The notes beneath the pieces were generated by a model. It made no database searches and was not told where the DNA came from. It worked only from the letters and a program-made list of their open reading frames with translations. This document shows, piece by piece, positions 1 through 8,246 of a DNA stretch of 15,758 bases. This stretch comes from Candidatus Zipacnadia bacterium (GTDB lineage: Bacteria; Armatimonadota; UBA5377; JALGUK01). A program made the position numbers and the translations under genes. Each line of letters begins with the position of its first letter. Positions within the stretch are counted from its first letter, which is position 1. The stretch lies in contig JALGUK010000053.1 in assembly GCA_029820875.1 (NCBI GenBank), positions 1 to 15,758 of the forward strand, given 5' to 3'.

Positions 1-321
1 ATTGCGCCCCATGGTGTGCTCGAGTTAGCGGCTGTCTTTATATGTGGCGGAGCGGGTTTACGGTTGGGCTGGTCGCTGATTGACCCGGGTGATTATACTC
101 GGCGCGATGCCCTCGTAGTGGCGGGCCATGAGGCTGTCCGCCTCGTTATCGGCACGATTCCCATGTTTGTCGTGGCCGGATTGATTGAGGGATTTATCAC
201 GCCGGTGAAAATGCCGCCTGCAACAAAGTTGGTCTTCGCCTCCATGATGGCTATTCTGCTGGTGCTGTACCTGTCGCAGGCGGCGCTTGAGCCGAACGCA
301 GAAAACGGTAGCAGCCATTAG
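1..321 (+). CDS. SpoIIM-family (stage II sporulation protein M / DUF95) membrane protein, C-terminal part
   Basis: The reading frame is open from the first base, so this is the last ~106 residues of a longer gene. It opens with IAPHGVLELAAVFICGGAGL, followed by the Gly-Trp, Pro-Gly, Arg-Arg-Asp-Ala-Leu and VAGLIEGFITP elements. This order is characteristic of the C-terminal half of the SpoIIM/DUF95 integral membrane family. Two or three hydrophobic segments are visible (roughly residues 8-25, 50-65 and 75-95), with a short hydrophilic tail ending at TAG. In Bacillus, SpoIIM is part of the engulfment complex. In non-sporulating bacteria, members often sit near RDD-domain and MoxR/DUF58 genes, so sporulation should not be inferred. 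The gene converges on the membrane aminopropyltransferase-like gene and overlaps it by four bases at the stop codons. Family assignment is firm; physiological role is unknown. Confidence 0.85.
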   Translation: MAPHGVLELAAVFICGGAGLRLGWSLIDPGDYTRRDALVVAGHEAVRLVIGTIPMFVVAGLIEGFITPVKMPPATKLVFASMMAILLVLYLSQAALEPNAENGSSH

Positions 322-2672
322 CATTTCAACGTCCAAACGGCGGCGAGGAGAGTCAACACGGCTCCTGCAAGGATGGCCACTGCGTAGCATACCCCTGCGA
401 TGCCGAGAACCGGCACCAACAGCACGCTTGCCAGCAGCGCTCCGAGGCAGGCCCCGACCAGGTCGGCTGCATACATGGTTCCGCCCGCCTCTCCTACTGT
501 TGCTCCTGAAGAGATATGAAGTCCCGTGGCAATCGGAAATGCCGTCCCGACGAGCAGGCCTATCACAGCGGTTAATATCGGAAAGCCGAGCTCTGCACTC
601 ATCATCGCCGCAAACGGTGATGCAATTCGAGCCAGTACGTTGAACAGCGCAGGCAGTGCCGCAGCCGTGACGGCAGTCGCCGCTACGATGATAGTCAATT
701 GTCTCAGGGACGCTCCGGCACGTTCAACGCGCCTCCCTTGTGTGTAACTTCCTATGGCCATCCCGAGCATAAAGGCGGCGATGATGATTCCTATTTTGTA
801 ATAGACATATCCGTAGAGCACTTGAAAGGCGAAAAGAATCCCTATCTCGAGCGTTATTCCCGAAAGGCCCAGGACCACAACCGTTACAACTGTGGGGGCA
901 TTACGCCATCGGCGGGTGCGTGAGAGTCCCAAACCGATGGCCAGGAGTACGATGCCCCCGACGACGATGTGCCAGAGCCGCAGGTGCCATCCCCATGCAA
1001 ATACCCGCCAGGCGGAAGGATGGAACCACGTCGTTGACAGAGCCATATAGTAGTAGTAAGAAATGGGGGAGAAGTCGCGGTTGATTCGCACCCGTTGAAC
1101 GGCATGGAGCCGTTGGAGGACGAACTGCGGTCGGCCCGGAAGCAGGCGCATCGGCAGGTAGTATTCCCCGAGTGACTCGTTCCCGTGCCGCCGCTGCTTT
1201 ATCCGCTCAAGGAGCACCTGCGGATCGTAGGTGAATCCCCGGCCTGTGCGGGAGCCGAGAAGAAACATATGGTCCCCCGGCACAACCATGATTTGCGGGA
1301 AGACCATTCGCAGTGTCTCGTAGATGCTTGCATCGTATGCGGCCAACTGCGGTCCCAGATAGGTATCCGACGATTTTACCCCGACGGAAATGACACCATC
1401 CTTGCTCATGATTCGAGCGCACTCTCGGAAAAACTCCAGGGTATAAAACCGATTGAGTTGCGCGGTGAATGGGTCCGGAAGGGCTACGATTAGCACGTCG
1501 AACTGTTCTGACGTCCGCTTGACGAATGCCCGCCCGTCCACAAGCTCGATTGTCACACGAGGGTCCCGCAGGGCCTGGCGATCCGGCTCGGGAATGTACT
1601 TCTCCGCAATCTCGATGACCCCGGGGTCCAGTTCAACGTAAGTCACGTGGTCCACGTCATACTTCAGCACCTCGTGCAGCGCGCCCGCGACACCTCCGCC
1701 GATTAAAAGCACATGCTTAGGGCTTGGGTGGACCAGCATGGGGAAGTGGACAAGTTCCTCGGCTGCTCGACGATTCTCAGTGCTGAACATCAACAACCCG
1801 TTTTCAAAGAAACTCAGTGTGGGCTGGCTCTGCTGAACCACGGCGAGCTTCCCGTACACCGTGTCCCGTGTCTCCAGAAGGCGTCCAATCACCCACCGGT
1901 GGCGCTCAGATGCCGTCTCAATCCGATTGAACACGCCGAAAGCGAGAAGCAGCAGCCAAGCGGTACCTATCCCTGTCAGCATACAAGCCGTGACACGCTT
2001 GTTTGTCGCTACCGTCAGCCATACGGCCGCCGCTATTGCGACCAGTCCCACCAGGCCGCACATGGTCATTGCTCCCACGTGCCAGGTAAGCAGCAGCGCG
2101 ACGATTGCCCCCCCGGACATGTCTCCGAGTGCATCAAGCACGTAGGCGCCGGCAACCCCGCTGACTTCGCCTCCAACGGCAGCGGCGTAGAGCCGGCAGG
2201 CGACCGTGAATTGGAACCCCATGCAAAGCGCAACCGGAGCGGTGACAATGAATGTGATTACGAACATGGGGATTGGTCCGAGGAGTTCGCCTGGAGTCGG
2301 TGCCAGGAGGGCAGCTCCGCTTTGCAGTCCGGGTACAGAGCTGGATGGGGAAAGTGATGCCAGAGCATGCTCAGCCCAGGAGAGAATATCTGACGTGCTG
2401 CGCGCAGCCAGCAAGGCTATTAGAAGGAGCACAATCATGAGCACTTGCAGAGTGACGAAGACGACAGAGTCGGTGCTCTGTCGCCAATGCTTCGATATGC
2501 GTGCGCCCAGTAGACTTCCGAGGGCCCCCCACAGCAACCAGGCGCCTAAGATGAATCCCAGGCAAAGCTCATTGCCGTAGAATACGGCTGCCAACTCGCG
2601 TGCCAGCAGCACCTGCCCCATAACTGAGGCGAAACCAAAGGCCACAAGTGCTGCTGTAGTTGCCGCTCTCAT
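318..2672 (-). CDS. Polytopic membrane protein with central spermidine/spermine synthase-like domain
   Basis: This is a three-part protein of about 784 residues. The N-terminal third (about residues 1-250) has roughly seven hydrophobic segments. The middle (about 265-510) is a SAM-dependent, spermidine-synthase-like Rossmann domain with LLIGGGVAGALHEVL near residue 325, the acidic YVELD near 345, VDGRAF near 380 and ALPDPFTAQLNRFYT near 397. The C-terminal third has about six further hydrophobic segments. The layout matches bacterial fused membrane aminopropyltransferase-like proteins, whose substrate is mostly unproven. In classical SpeE the loop after strand 4 begins with an Asp (D-x-x-D-P); here that position is Ala (A-L-P-D-P), so polyamine synthesis should not be assumed. 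An upstream in-frame TTG at 2690 is possible. I prefer the ATG because only poor Shine-Dalgarno sequence precedes the TTG. It is the last gene of the gyrA-archease group. Confidence 0.82.
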   Translation of the reverse strand: MRAATTAALVAFGFASVMGQVLLARELAAVFYGNELCLGFILGAWLLWGALGSLLGARISKHWRQSTDSVVFVTLQVLMIVLLLIALLAARSTSDILSWAEHALASLSPSSSVPGLQSGAALLAPTPGELLGPIPMFVITFIVTAPVALCMGFQFTVACRLYAAAVGGEVSGVAGAYVLDALGDMSGGAIVALLLTWHVGAMTMCGLVGLVAIAAAVWLTVATNKRVTACMLTGIGTAWLLLLAFGVFNRIETASERHRWVIGRLLETRDTVYGKLAVVQQSQPTLSFFENGLLMFSTENRRAAEELVHFPMLVHPSPKHVLLIGGGVAGALHEVLKYDVDHVTYVELDPGVIEIAEKYIPEPDRQALRDPRVTIELVDGRAFVKRTSEQFDVLIVALPDPFTAQLNRFYTLEFFRECARIMSKDGVISVGVKSSDTYLGPQLAAYDASIYETLRMVFPQIMVVPGDHMFLLGSRTGRGFTYDPQVLLERIKQRRHGNESLGEYYLPMRLLPGRPQFVLQRLHAVQRVRINRDFSPISYYYYMALSTTWFHPSAWRVFAWGWHLRLWHIVVGGIVLLAIGLGLSRTRRWRNAPTVVTVVVLGLSGITLEIGILFAFQVLYGYVYYKIGIIIAAFMLGMAIGSYTQGRRVERAGASLRQLTIIVAATAVTAAALPALFNVLARIASPFAAMMSAELGFPILTAVIGLLVGTAFPIATGLHISSGATVGEAGGTMYAADLVGACLGALLASVLLVPVLGIAGVCYAVAILAGAVLTLLAAVWTLKC

Positions 2673-2698
2673 GGTGCCCCGACGCCACAACGAGATGG

Positions 2699-3118
2699 TT
2701 ATGTGTCAAACACGATTTGCGCGACCAGTCCATCCTCGGTCTCATTGATTTCAAGTCCGTGGTAGGTCACAGCCTTGATTTCGCCGAAGATGCGCGGGTC
2801 GCCTTCTTCCACTCGCAGGCAACTCACGCGTGCCCTGATGTTTTGGTCGGAAATCATTTCGATGTCGATCCCGATTGGGACCAGGAGTTCGGTCTGGTGA
2901 AGGAAAAGGAGTTTACGGAGCCAACTAACGAGCAATTCTTCGCGGTTGTCAGCGGTTGCTTCGACTACGTGGTCCTCAGTTCCGGCACGCCCCTCTGTAT
3001 CTGCAAGGAACGAGAACATTCCAAGTGCGGCATTCTGGAAAAGCTCACGTAGATTCCGCCCCCATACCCGTATCGCCAGGTCGGCAGTATGGTTAATTTG
3101 CTCAAATCGGCTGGGCAC
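2699..3118 (-). CDS. Archease family protein
   Basis: This 139-residue protein matches the archease family in length and motifs. It has the N-terminal HTADLAIRVWG motif with its conserved Asp, then NLRELFQNAALGMFSFLAD, and a C-terminal EIKAVTYHGLEI block followed by an Asp three residues from the end (IVFDT). Archeases bind metal and activate RtcB-type RNA 3'-phosphate ligases by promoting guanylylation and turnover, so a role in tRNA or RNA repair is the family expectation. No rtcB is visible in this window. The start is GTG, 15 bp after the gyrA stop and preceded by a weak GGGGA-like site, so co-transcription and perhaps coupling with gyrA is likely. The pairing with gyrA is genomic context only and does not imply a DNA-supercoiling function. 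Confidence 0.88.
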   Translation of the reverse strand: MPSRFEQINHTADLAIRVWGRNLRELFQNAALGMFSFLADTEGRAGTEDHVVEATADNREELLVSWLRKLLFLHQTELLVPIGIDIEMISDQNIRARVSCLRVEEGDPRIFGEIKAVTYHGLEINETEDGLVAQIVFDT

Positions 3119-3133
3119 GGTTACGTCCCCGTT

Positions 3134-5581
3134 CTAAATTTCGTCTGAGTCGCCTCGAATGACCTTGGCAATCGCCCGCACCGTGACGCCTTCATTAACC
3201 GAAACCAGCTTGACCCCTTGTGCAGCGCGTCCAACTCGGGAAATCTTTGCAACGGGTATTCGAATCAATACTCCCTCCGAAGTGATTAGCATGACCTCGT
3301 CGCTTTCGTCTACGACAACCCCGCCAACCACAGGGCCATTGCGCTCTGTTATTCGCAGCGTCATAACGCCTTGTATTCCGCGTCCTTTTCTGGCGTACTC
3401 CTTTAGTGCTGTGCGTTTACCTAAGCCCCGTTCACTGGCTACGAGCAAATCGCGTGGATCGTCTTTATGCACTAAGCTCATACCCACTATCTCGTCACTG
3501 TCGGCCAGGCGCATCCCTATAACTCCGTGGGCGGGACGCCCCATCGGTCGCACGTGCTTCTCGTCGAAGCGACAGGCCTTGCCCATGCGACTCGTTAGTA
3601 ATACATCCTGCTTACCGTCTGTCCATTCCACCCATTTGAGCTCATCGCCTTCGTCCAATTTGATGGCGATTAGGCCGCGTGCTCTAAGCGGCGTGTCGAA
3701 TTCTTCGAGCGCCGTCTTCTTGATGACGCCTTTGCATGTCGCCATCATCAGGTAGCCGCCTTGGTCAAAGCCACTGAGCGGCATGGTTGCAGTTACCTTC
3801 TCCCCGGGTTCGACCGGAATAAGGTTGACAACAGGCGTCCCCCGCGCCTGCCGGCTTGCAGTCGGGACTTCGTAGGCTTTCAGCCGGTAGACACGGCCTT
3901 GATTTGTGAAGCAGAGAATTATGTGATGTGTGGTCGCCACGAACAGGCGCTCGACTGAGTCCTCTTCCTTTTTCGTCAAGGCGAGGACTCCGCGCCCGCC
4001 TCTGTGTTGCACCCGATAGGTATCAACCGGCATGCGCTTGACGTATCCGTCGCGCGTGACCGTAATCGCCATGTCTTCCCTGGCGATCAAGTCTTCGATG
4101 GAGAGGTCGTCAGCCTCTTGGGGAACGATTCGGGTGCGGCGTTCATCCCCGTACTTGCGCTTGAGGGTCTGCAAGTCGTCCTTGATGACCTTTAGCACAC
4201 GAGCTTCACTTGAGAGGATGCCGCGCAGGTATTTAATCGTCTCAGTCAGCTCCTGGTATTCATCGTCCAACCGCTTGCGGTCCAAACCGGTCAATTGGCC
4301 GAGTTGCATCTCCACGATGGCTTCCGCCTGCCGCTCACTGAACTGAAACTGACTTTGTAGTTCTTTGCGGGCTTGCGTGCGGTTCTCCGATGCCCGTATC
4401 AGCGCGATTATCTCGTCAATGATGTCAATGGCGCGCAGGAGCCCCTCAACGATGTGTGCCCGTGCCTCGGCCTTGTCCAATAAGAAGCGCGTTCGCCGAA
4501 CGATGACGTCCTTGCGGTGTTCAACGTATACTTCCAGCAGGCGCTTAAGTGTCAGCGTTCTGGGCACACCGTCTACCAGGGCGAGGTTGATGACCCCGAA
4601 TGTGGAACGCAAGGCGGTATGCTTGTAAAGCTGGTTGAGAACGACATTGGGATTCACGTCCCGCTTCAGCTCGATGACAATCCGCATCCCTTTGCGGTCT
4701 GACTCATCGCGCAGGGCGCTGATTCCGGAGATTTTCTTCTCGGTATGCAACGCCGCAATCCGTTCAACTACGGCAGCCTTGTTGGTCTGGTACGGCAGCT
4801 CCGTGACGACGATTGCGTGCTTGCCTCCGTCCAGCGGCTCAATTACCGCCCTGGCCTGCATTACAATTGTACCCCGACCGGTCTTGTAGGCTTGTCGAAT
4901 ACCGTTCGTACCCAGCACAAGGCCGCCGGTCGGGAAGTCAGGCCCAGGGACAAAATTCATCAGTTCGTCTACAGTGCAGTCTGGATGGTCAATCAGATAG
5001 ATTGCCGCGTCACACACCTCGCTGAGGTTGTGCGGCGGCATTTTGGTAGCCATACCGACTGCAATTCCCTCGGCGCCGTTGCACAGCATGTTAGGGAAGT
5101 TGGCCGGTAGAACGGTCGGTTCTTCAAGCGTCTCTTCGTAGTTGGGGACGAAGTCCACCGTTTGCTTATCAATGTCGGCCAGCATCTCCATAGCGTAGAC
5201 CGACAGGCGTGCTTCCGTGTAACGCTGCGCCGCAGGCGGATCCCCGTCCACAGAGCCGAAGTTGCCCTGTGGATCCACCAGGCAATACCGCAGGTTGAAA
5301 TCCTGACCCAAGCGCACGAGAGTGGGATAGATGCTTTCGGGGTGTGGATGATAGTTACCGGCTGTATCACCGGTGATTTTGGCGCATTTTCGATGCTGAG
5401 CGTTCGGTCCGAGGTTCAGGTCGTTCATCGCAACGAGAATACGCCGCTGCGAAGGTTTCAGCCCATCACGCGCGTCCGGCAGCGCGCGTGACATAATCAC
5501 GCTCATCGCATAGGTCATGTACGATTCGCGCATTTCATCCTCAATGTCCACCGAAACGATCTTGGCCTGACCTTCTGCCAT
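3134..5581 (-). CDS. gyrA: DNA gyrase subunit A
   Basis: This is a full-length GyrA of 815 residues. The breakage-reunion domain includes [18 protein letters not shown] (about 32-49), a DNA-gate loop at 76-95, and the catalytic Tyr at 121 within RYTEARL. The C-terminal beta-pinwheel carries a GyrA box, QHRGGRG, at about 525-531, which marks gyrase rather than ParC. Together with GyrB it introduces negative supercoils using ATP. The start is the ATG at 5581, because a perfect AGGAGG lies at 5594-5589, seven bases upstream; an in-frame TTG at 5599 has no such support. The quinolone-pocket region is abnormal. Where most GyrAs read HPHG(D/E)S, this one has HPHPES, and one residue appears missing before the conserved Tyr. 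VDGQGN is VDPQGN, and the usual AAMRYTE is AAQRYTE. The reading frame is intact throughout. Confidence 0.97.
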   Translation of the reverse strand: MAEGQAKIVSVDIEDEMRESYMTYAMSVIMSRALPDARDGLKPSQRRILVAMNDLNLGPNAQHRKCAKITGDTAGNYHPHPESIYPTLVRLGQDFNLRYCLVDPQGNFGSVDGDPPAAQRYTEARLSVYAMEMLADIDKQTVDFVPNYEETLEEPTVLPANFPNMLCNGAEGIAVGMATKMPPHNLSEVCDAAIYLIDHPDCTVDELMNFVPGPDFPTGGLVLGTNGIRQAYKTGRGTIVMQARAVIEPLDGGKHAIVVTELPYQTNKAAVVERIAALHTEKKISGISALRDESDRKGMRIVIELKRDVNPNVVLNQLYKHTALRSTFGVINLALVDGVPRTLTLKRLLEVYVEHRKDVIVRRTRFLLDKAEARAHIVEGLLRAIDIIDEIIALIRASENRTQARKELQSQFQFSERQAEAIVEMQLGQLTGLDRKRLDDEYQELTETIKYLRGILSSEARVLKVIKDDLQTLKRKYGDERRTRIVPQEADDLSIEDLIAREDMAITVTRDGYVKRMPVDTYRVQHRGGRGVLALTKKEEDSVERLFVATTHHIILCFTNQGRVYRLKAYEVPTASRQARGTPVVNLIPVEPGEKVTATMPLSGFDQGGYLMMATCKGVIKKTALEEFDTPLRARGLIAIKLDEGDELKWVEWTDGKQDVLLTSRMGKACRFDEKHVRPMGRPAHGVIGMRLADSDEIVGMSLVHKDDPRDLLVASERGLGKRTALKEYARKGRGIQGVMTLRITERNGPVVGGVVVDESDEVMLITSEGVLIRIPVAKISRVGRAAQGVKLVSVNEGVTVRAIAKVIRGDSDEI

Positions 5582-5956
5582 CAACCTGCCTCCTGACAAT
5601 CACATCTGAAAGCGTGCTGTAAAAGCAATCCAGAAGCCGAAGGCCTGAGTGGAAATCTGTCAGTGAGGGCCGGACAAGCCTGGGCTGTGAAGACTCGTAC
5701 CCTTTTGACATGCAAGCCATCAGTTGATTCCGGGAACCCGCATCTGTGGCGTGATTAGCCTGGCATTCTCCACATCGCCATCGAGGAAGAAACAGTCCTT
5801 GCTCTGAATTGCAGCGATCTGTCACACGAGCAATATCAATGTCTTACATTGCGTGGTCTTTTGAACCATAGAGCATTTATAGTTGTGAAGAAGAAGCGTA
5901 CTGAGCTTTCAACTGCAAGTCTTTTGTGAGATAGGGTAGTCTTGGCGGATTGACGT
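5582..5956. other. Spacer between gyrB and gyrA
   Basis: About 375 bp separate gyrB from gyrA. I see no convincing coding sequence: the short frames crossing it run into the gyrase genes in the wrong frame and have no ribosome-binding site or recognisable motif. Apart from the gyrA Shine-Dalgarno near its right-hand end, the clearest element is a 15-base palindrome at 5837-5851. On the minus strand there is a TATAAA at roughly 5876-5881 but no good -35 at the right distance, so a separate gyrA promoter is plausible but not demonstrated. No hairpin with a T-run was found after gyrB, so read-through from gyrB into gyrA remains possible. Confidence 0.5.
5837..5851. repeat. Perfect inverted repeat in gyrB-gyrA spacer
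   Basis: CAATGTCTTACATTG has two perfect 6-base arms around a 3-base centre. It lies about 105 bp beyond the gyrB stop and about 255 bp before the gyrA start. It could be a protein-binding site or a small hairpin. It is not followed by a T-run on either strand, so it is a poor terminator candidate. Function is unknown, and short palindromes also occur by chance. Confidence 0.4.
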
Positions 5957-7891
5957 TCAGGCCCACAAGTCCAGATTCTCGACTTCGCGAGCATACTTGA
6001 CGATGAACTCACGACGCGGCTCGACAAGTCCCCCCATTAGGTCGCGGAAAATCGCGTCCGCAGCTATGGCATCCGAAAGGGTGACCAGCTTGAGGACACG
6101 CGTTTCTGGTTCCATTGTGGTCTGCGCAAGCTGATCAGCATTCATCTCTCCAAGCCCTTTGAAACGCTTTACATCGAACCGCCGTCGCCCAAGTTCCGCA
6201 CGCAGATTCTCCAGTTCTTTGTCATCAAAGACGTAGTGAGACTTCCCGGCCGCCTTCACGGCATAAAGAGGCGGCTGGGCTATGTACAAATGTCCGTGCT
6301 CAATCAAAGGACGCATATAGCGGAAGAAAAACGTCAGGATAAGAGTCCGGATGTGGGACCCATCAACGTCCGCGTCAGCCATTATAATGATCTTGTTGTA
6401 CCGGAGCTTACTGAGATCAAAGAAGCCGTTTTCGCCGTTCTCCGATGAGTTGCCCGGTTCGGCGATTCCCGTTCCGAGTGCTGCAATGAGTGCTTGAATC
6501 TCGGCGTTGTTGAGCATCTTGTCGAGACGAGCCTTCTCTACATTGAGGATTTTCCCCCTCAATGGCAGCACAGCCTGGTGCCTGCTGTCACGTCCTGCTA
6601 TGGCACTACCGCCTGCGGAATCCCCTTCGACCAAGAACAATTCACACTCTTCCGGATTGCGTGAACTGCAGTCCTTCAGCTTGTCCGGCAAGCCTGCGCC
6701 ATCGAATGCCGACTTACGCCGGACGAGTTCAGCCTGCTTGCGTGCCGCATCACGCGCACGCATCGCCGTGATGCACTTGTTGACGATTCGCCGCGCCACG
6801 CTTGGGCTTTCGGCCAGCGCCGTTGTGAGACCCTCGTGGACAATAGACATCACGTAGCCGTCAAGCTCGCTGTTGCCCAGTTTCGTCTTGGTCTGCCCTT
6901 CGAACTGTGGGTTGAGGAGTTTGACACTGATAACCGCAGTCAATCCTTCGCGTACATCGTCCCCATTGAAGTTGCGCTCCTTCTCCTTCAGAAGGCCATT
7001 ATCGCGGGCATAGGCATTTATCACACTAGTCAAAGCCCTCTTGAAACCGGACAGGTGAGCGCCGCCCTCGATGGTATTAATCGCGTTGGCGAAACTAAAG
7101 ATGTTGTCGTGGTACTGATCGTGGTACTGAATCGCGACTTCGACGCTTGTATCACCGCGCTTCCCGCTTATGTAGATGGGCTTATGCAGGGGGTTTCGAT
7201 GCCGATTGAGGTAGTCGACGAACTCCCGCAGGCCACCCTTGTGGTGGAAAACCTCCTCAGCCTCCGTCCTCTCGTCTTTGAGCGTAATCTTTACGCCGGC
7301 GTTGAGGTAGGATAGTTCCCGCAATCGCTTGGCAATGATATCGAAGTCAAAACGAGTCTTCTCAAATATCTCCGGATCAGGCACAAAAGTGATCTTCGTG
7401 CCAGTCTTTTTGGATTTGCCCACGACCTCAAGCTCTGTGACCGGTACACCCCGCTCATAGCGTTGGCGGTAAATCTTGCCGTCGCGTCTGACATTGACCT
7501 CCAGCCACTTGGACAATGCATTCGTACAAGACACCCCGACACCATGCAATCCCCCGGCCACCTTGTAGCCTCCACCGCCGAACTTGCTGCCCGCGTGCAG
7601 CGTGCACATAACAACCTCGACTGCCGGACGCTTTGCCTCAGGATGAATGCCTACCGGGATGCCTCGACCGTCGTCCTCAACAGTGACGGAGCCATCTTCT
7701 CCTAATATGACCTCGATATTGCGACAGTAGCCAGCGAAGACCTCGTCGATGCTGTTGTCAACTACCTCATATACGAGCTGATGGAGACCCCGTTCTGCGG
7801 TGTCTCCAATGTACATTGCCGGTCTTTTGCGGACGGCTTCGAGTCCTTTAAGAACACGAATGTCTGCGGCTTCGTAGTGTGCTTCTGACAT
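5957..7891 (-). CDS. gyrB: DNA gyrase subunit B
   Basis: This 644-residue ATPase subunit of gyrase is the normal length for the short (non-proteobacterial) GyrB form. The GHKL ATPase part shows RPAMYIGD, the catalytic Glu42 and Asn46 in YEVVDNSIDE, Asp73 in EDDGRGIP, and the GGLHGVGV lid glycines at about 113-120. QTKTK at 333-337 supplies the transducer Lys. The TOPRIM part shows EGDSAGGSA at 422-430 and the metal-binding DADVDG at 506-511; the protein ends in VENLDLWA. A short Gly/Asn/Glu-rich insertion (about 477-488) separates the GTGI motif from FDLSKLRY. The start ATG is preceded by GGAGG with 12 bases of spacing, slightly long. A sigma70-like promoter lies about 43 bp upstream. GyrB pairs with the GyrA encoded downstream on the same strand. 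Confidence 0.97.
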   Translation of the reverse strand: MSEAHYEAADIRVLKGLEAVRKRPAMYIGDTAERGLHQLVYEVVDNSIDEVFAGYCRNIEVILGEDGSVTVEDDGRGIPVGIHPEAKRPAVEVVMCTLHAGSKFGGGGYKVAGGLHGVGVSCTNALSKWLEVNVRRDGKIYRQRYERGVPVTELEVVGKSKKTGTKITFVPDPEIFEKTRFDFDIIAKRLRELSYLNAGVKITLKDERTEAEEVFHHKGGLREFVDYLNRHRNPLHKPIYISGKRGDTSVEVAIQYHDQYHDNIFSFANAINTIEGGAHLSGFKRALTSVINAYARDNGLLKEKERNFNGDDVREGLTAVISVKLLNPQFEGQTKTKLGNSELDGYVMSIVHEGLTTALAESPSVARRIVNKCITAMRARDAARKQAELVRRKSAFDGAGLPDKLKDCSSRNPEECELFLVEGDSAGGSAIAGRDSRHQAVLPLRGKILNVEKARLDKMLNNAEIQALIAALGTGIAEPGNSSENGENGFFDLSKLRYNKIIIMADADVDGSHIRTLILTFFFRYMRPLIEHGHLYIAQPPLYAVKAAGKSHYVFDDKELENLRAELGRRRFDVKRFKGLGEMNADQLAQTTMEPETRVLKLVTLSDAIAADAIFRDLMGGLVEPRREFIVKYAREVENLDLWA

Positions 7892-7933
7892 CAGCTTCTG
7901 GGTCCTCCGTTATCACTCGTTGCAGACATAAAA

Positions 7934-7962
7934 AGTTTACCACAAGTACTATCAAAAGTCAA
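7934..7962 (-). promoter_or_regulatory. Predicted sigma70-type promoter for gyrB
   Basis: On the minus strand, TTGACT (-35, 7962-7957) is followed by exactly 17 bases and TAAACT (-10, 7939-7934). The predicted start falls about 35 bases before the gyrB ATG. Position, spacing and match to consensus (5/6 and 4/6) make this the strongest promoter-like sequence I found in the window. Confidence 0.65.
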
Positions 7963-8002
7963 GGATTTCAGGGCTTTTGTGGCCTTAGTAACTTGAATGG
8001 TC

Positions 8003-8031
8003 TTGCAAGAAATGGGCTATTAAACTATATA
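8003..8031 (+). promoter_or_regulatory. Candidate promoter for the sugar operon
   Basis: On the plus strand, TTGCAA (8003-8008), a 17-base spacer and TATATA (8026-8031) form a plausible promoter back to back with that of gyrB. It would give a leader of about 210 bases before the oxidoreductase. A second, weaker option is TTGACT at 8115-8120 with TAAAGC at 8137-8142 (16-base spacer), which would place the operator-like palindrome at 8175-8186 just downstream of the start site. The sequence alone does not decide between them. Confidence 0.4.
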
Positions 8032-8174
8032 AAGCTGCCAACGGATTTCCCTCTTTCAGTTATGGCTGGATTCCTGTAGGCTGGAGTGCGTTTTGGAAAC
8101 TCATATGCGCCTTCTTGACTGCGCTTTTGCCCTACGTAAAGCCCCTTGAATTTCCCACTTGCGATTACCTGAAG

Positions 8175-8186
8175 GAAAACGATTTC
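8175..8186. promoter_or_regulatory. Operator-like palindrome with central CpG (LacI-family type)
   Basis: GAAAACGATTTC is nearly palindromic (GAAA, then a CG-centred core, then TTTC), the general form of LacI/GalR-family operators. It lies 60 bp before the oxidoreductase ATG and downstream of both candidate promoters, a typical repressor position for a sugar operon. A second, weaker inverted repeat (ACATG, 8-base gap, CATGT) occupies 8197-8214. No LacI-family gene is in the window, so this is an inference from shape and position. Confidence 0.33.
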
Positions 8187-8246
8187 GTGACCGAGAACAT
8201 GCACTTATTCATGTAAACAGCGCCGTATTGAAGAGGAGCGACATAC

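Noticed and set aside
1713..2357. 214-codon plus-strand frame opposite the membrane aminopropyltransferase-like gene
   Set aside because: It is antisense to a clearly conserved protein, with a composition typical of a shadow frame (many His, Arg, Gln and Cys, no domain pattern).
5541..5825. 94-codon minus-strand frame in the gyrB-gyrA spacer
   Set aside because: It overlaps the gyrA start in another frame, has no ribosome-binding site and contains no known motif.
7994..8216. Open plus-strand frame of about 70 codons in the leader before the oxidoreductase
   Set aside because: It lacks an initiation codon with a ribosome-binding site and its translation looks random. The region is better explained as a promoter and leader.
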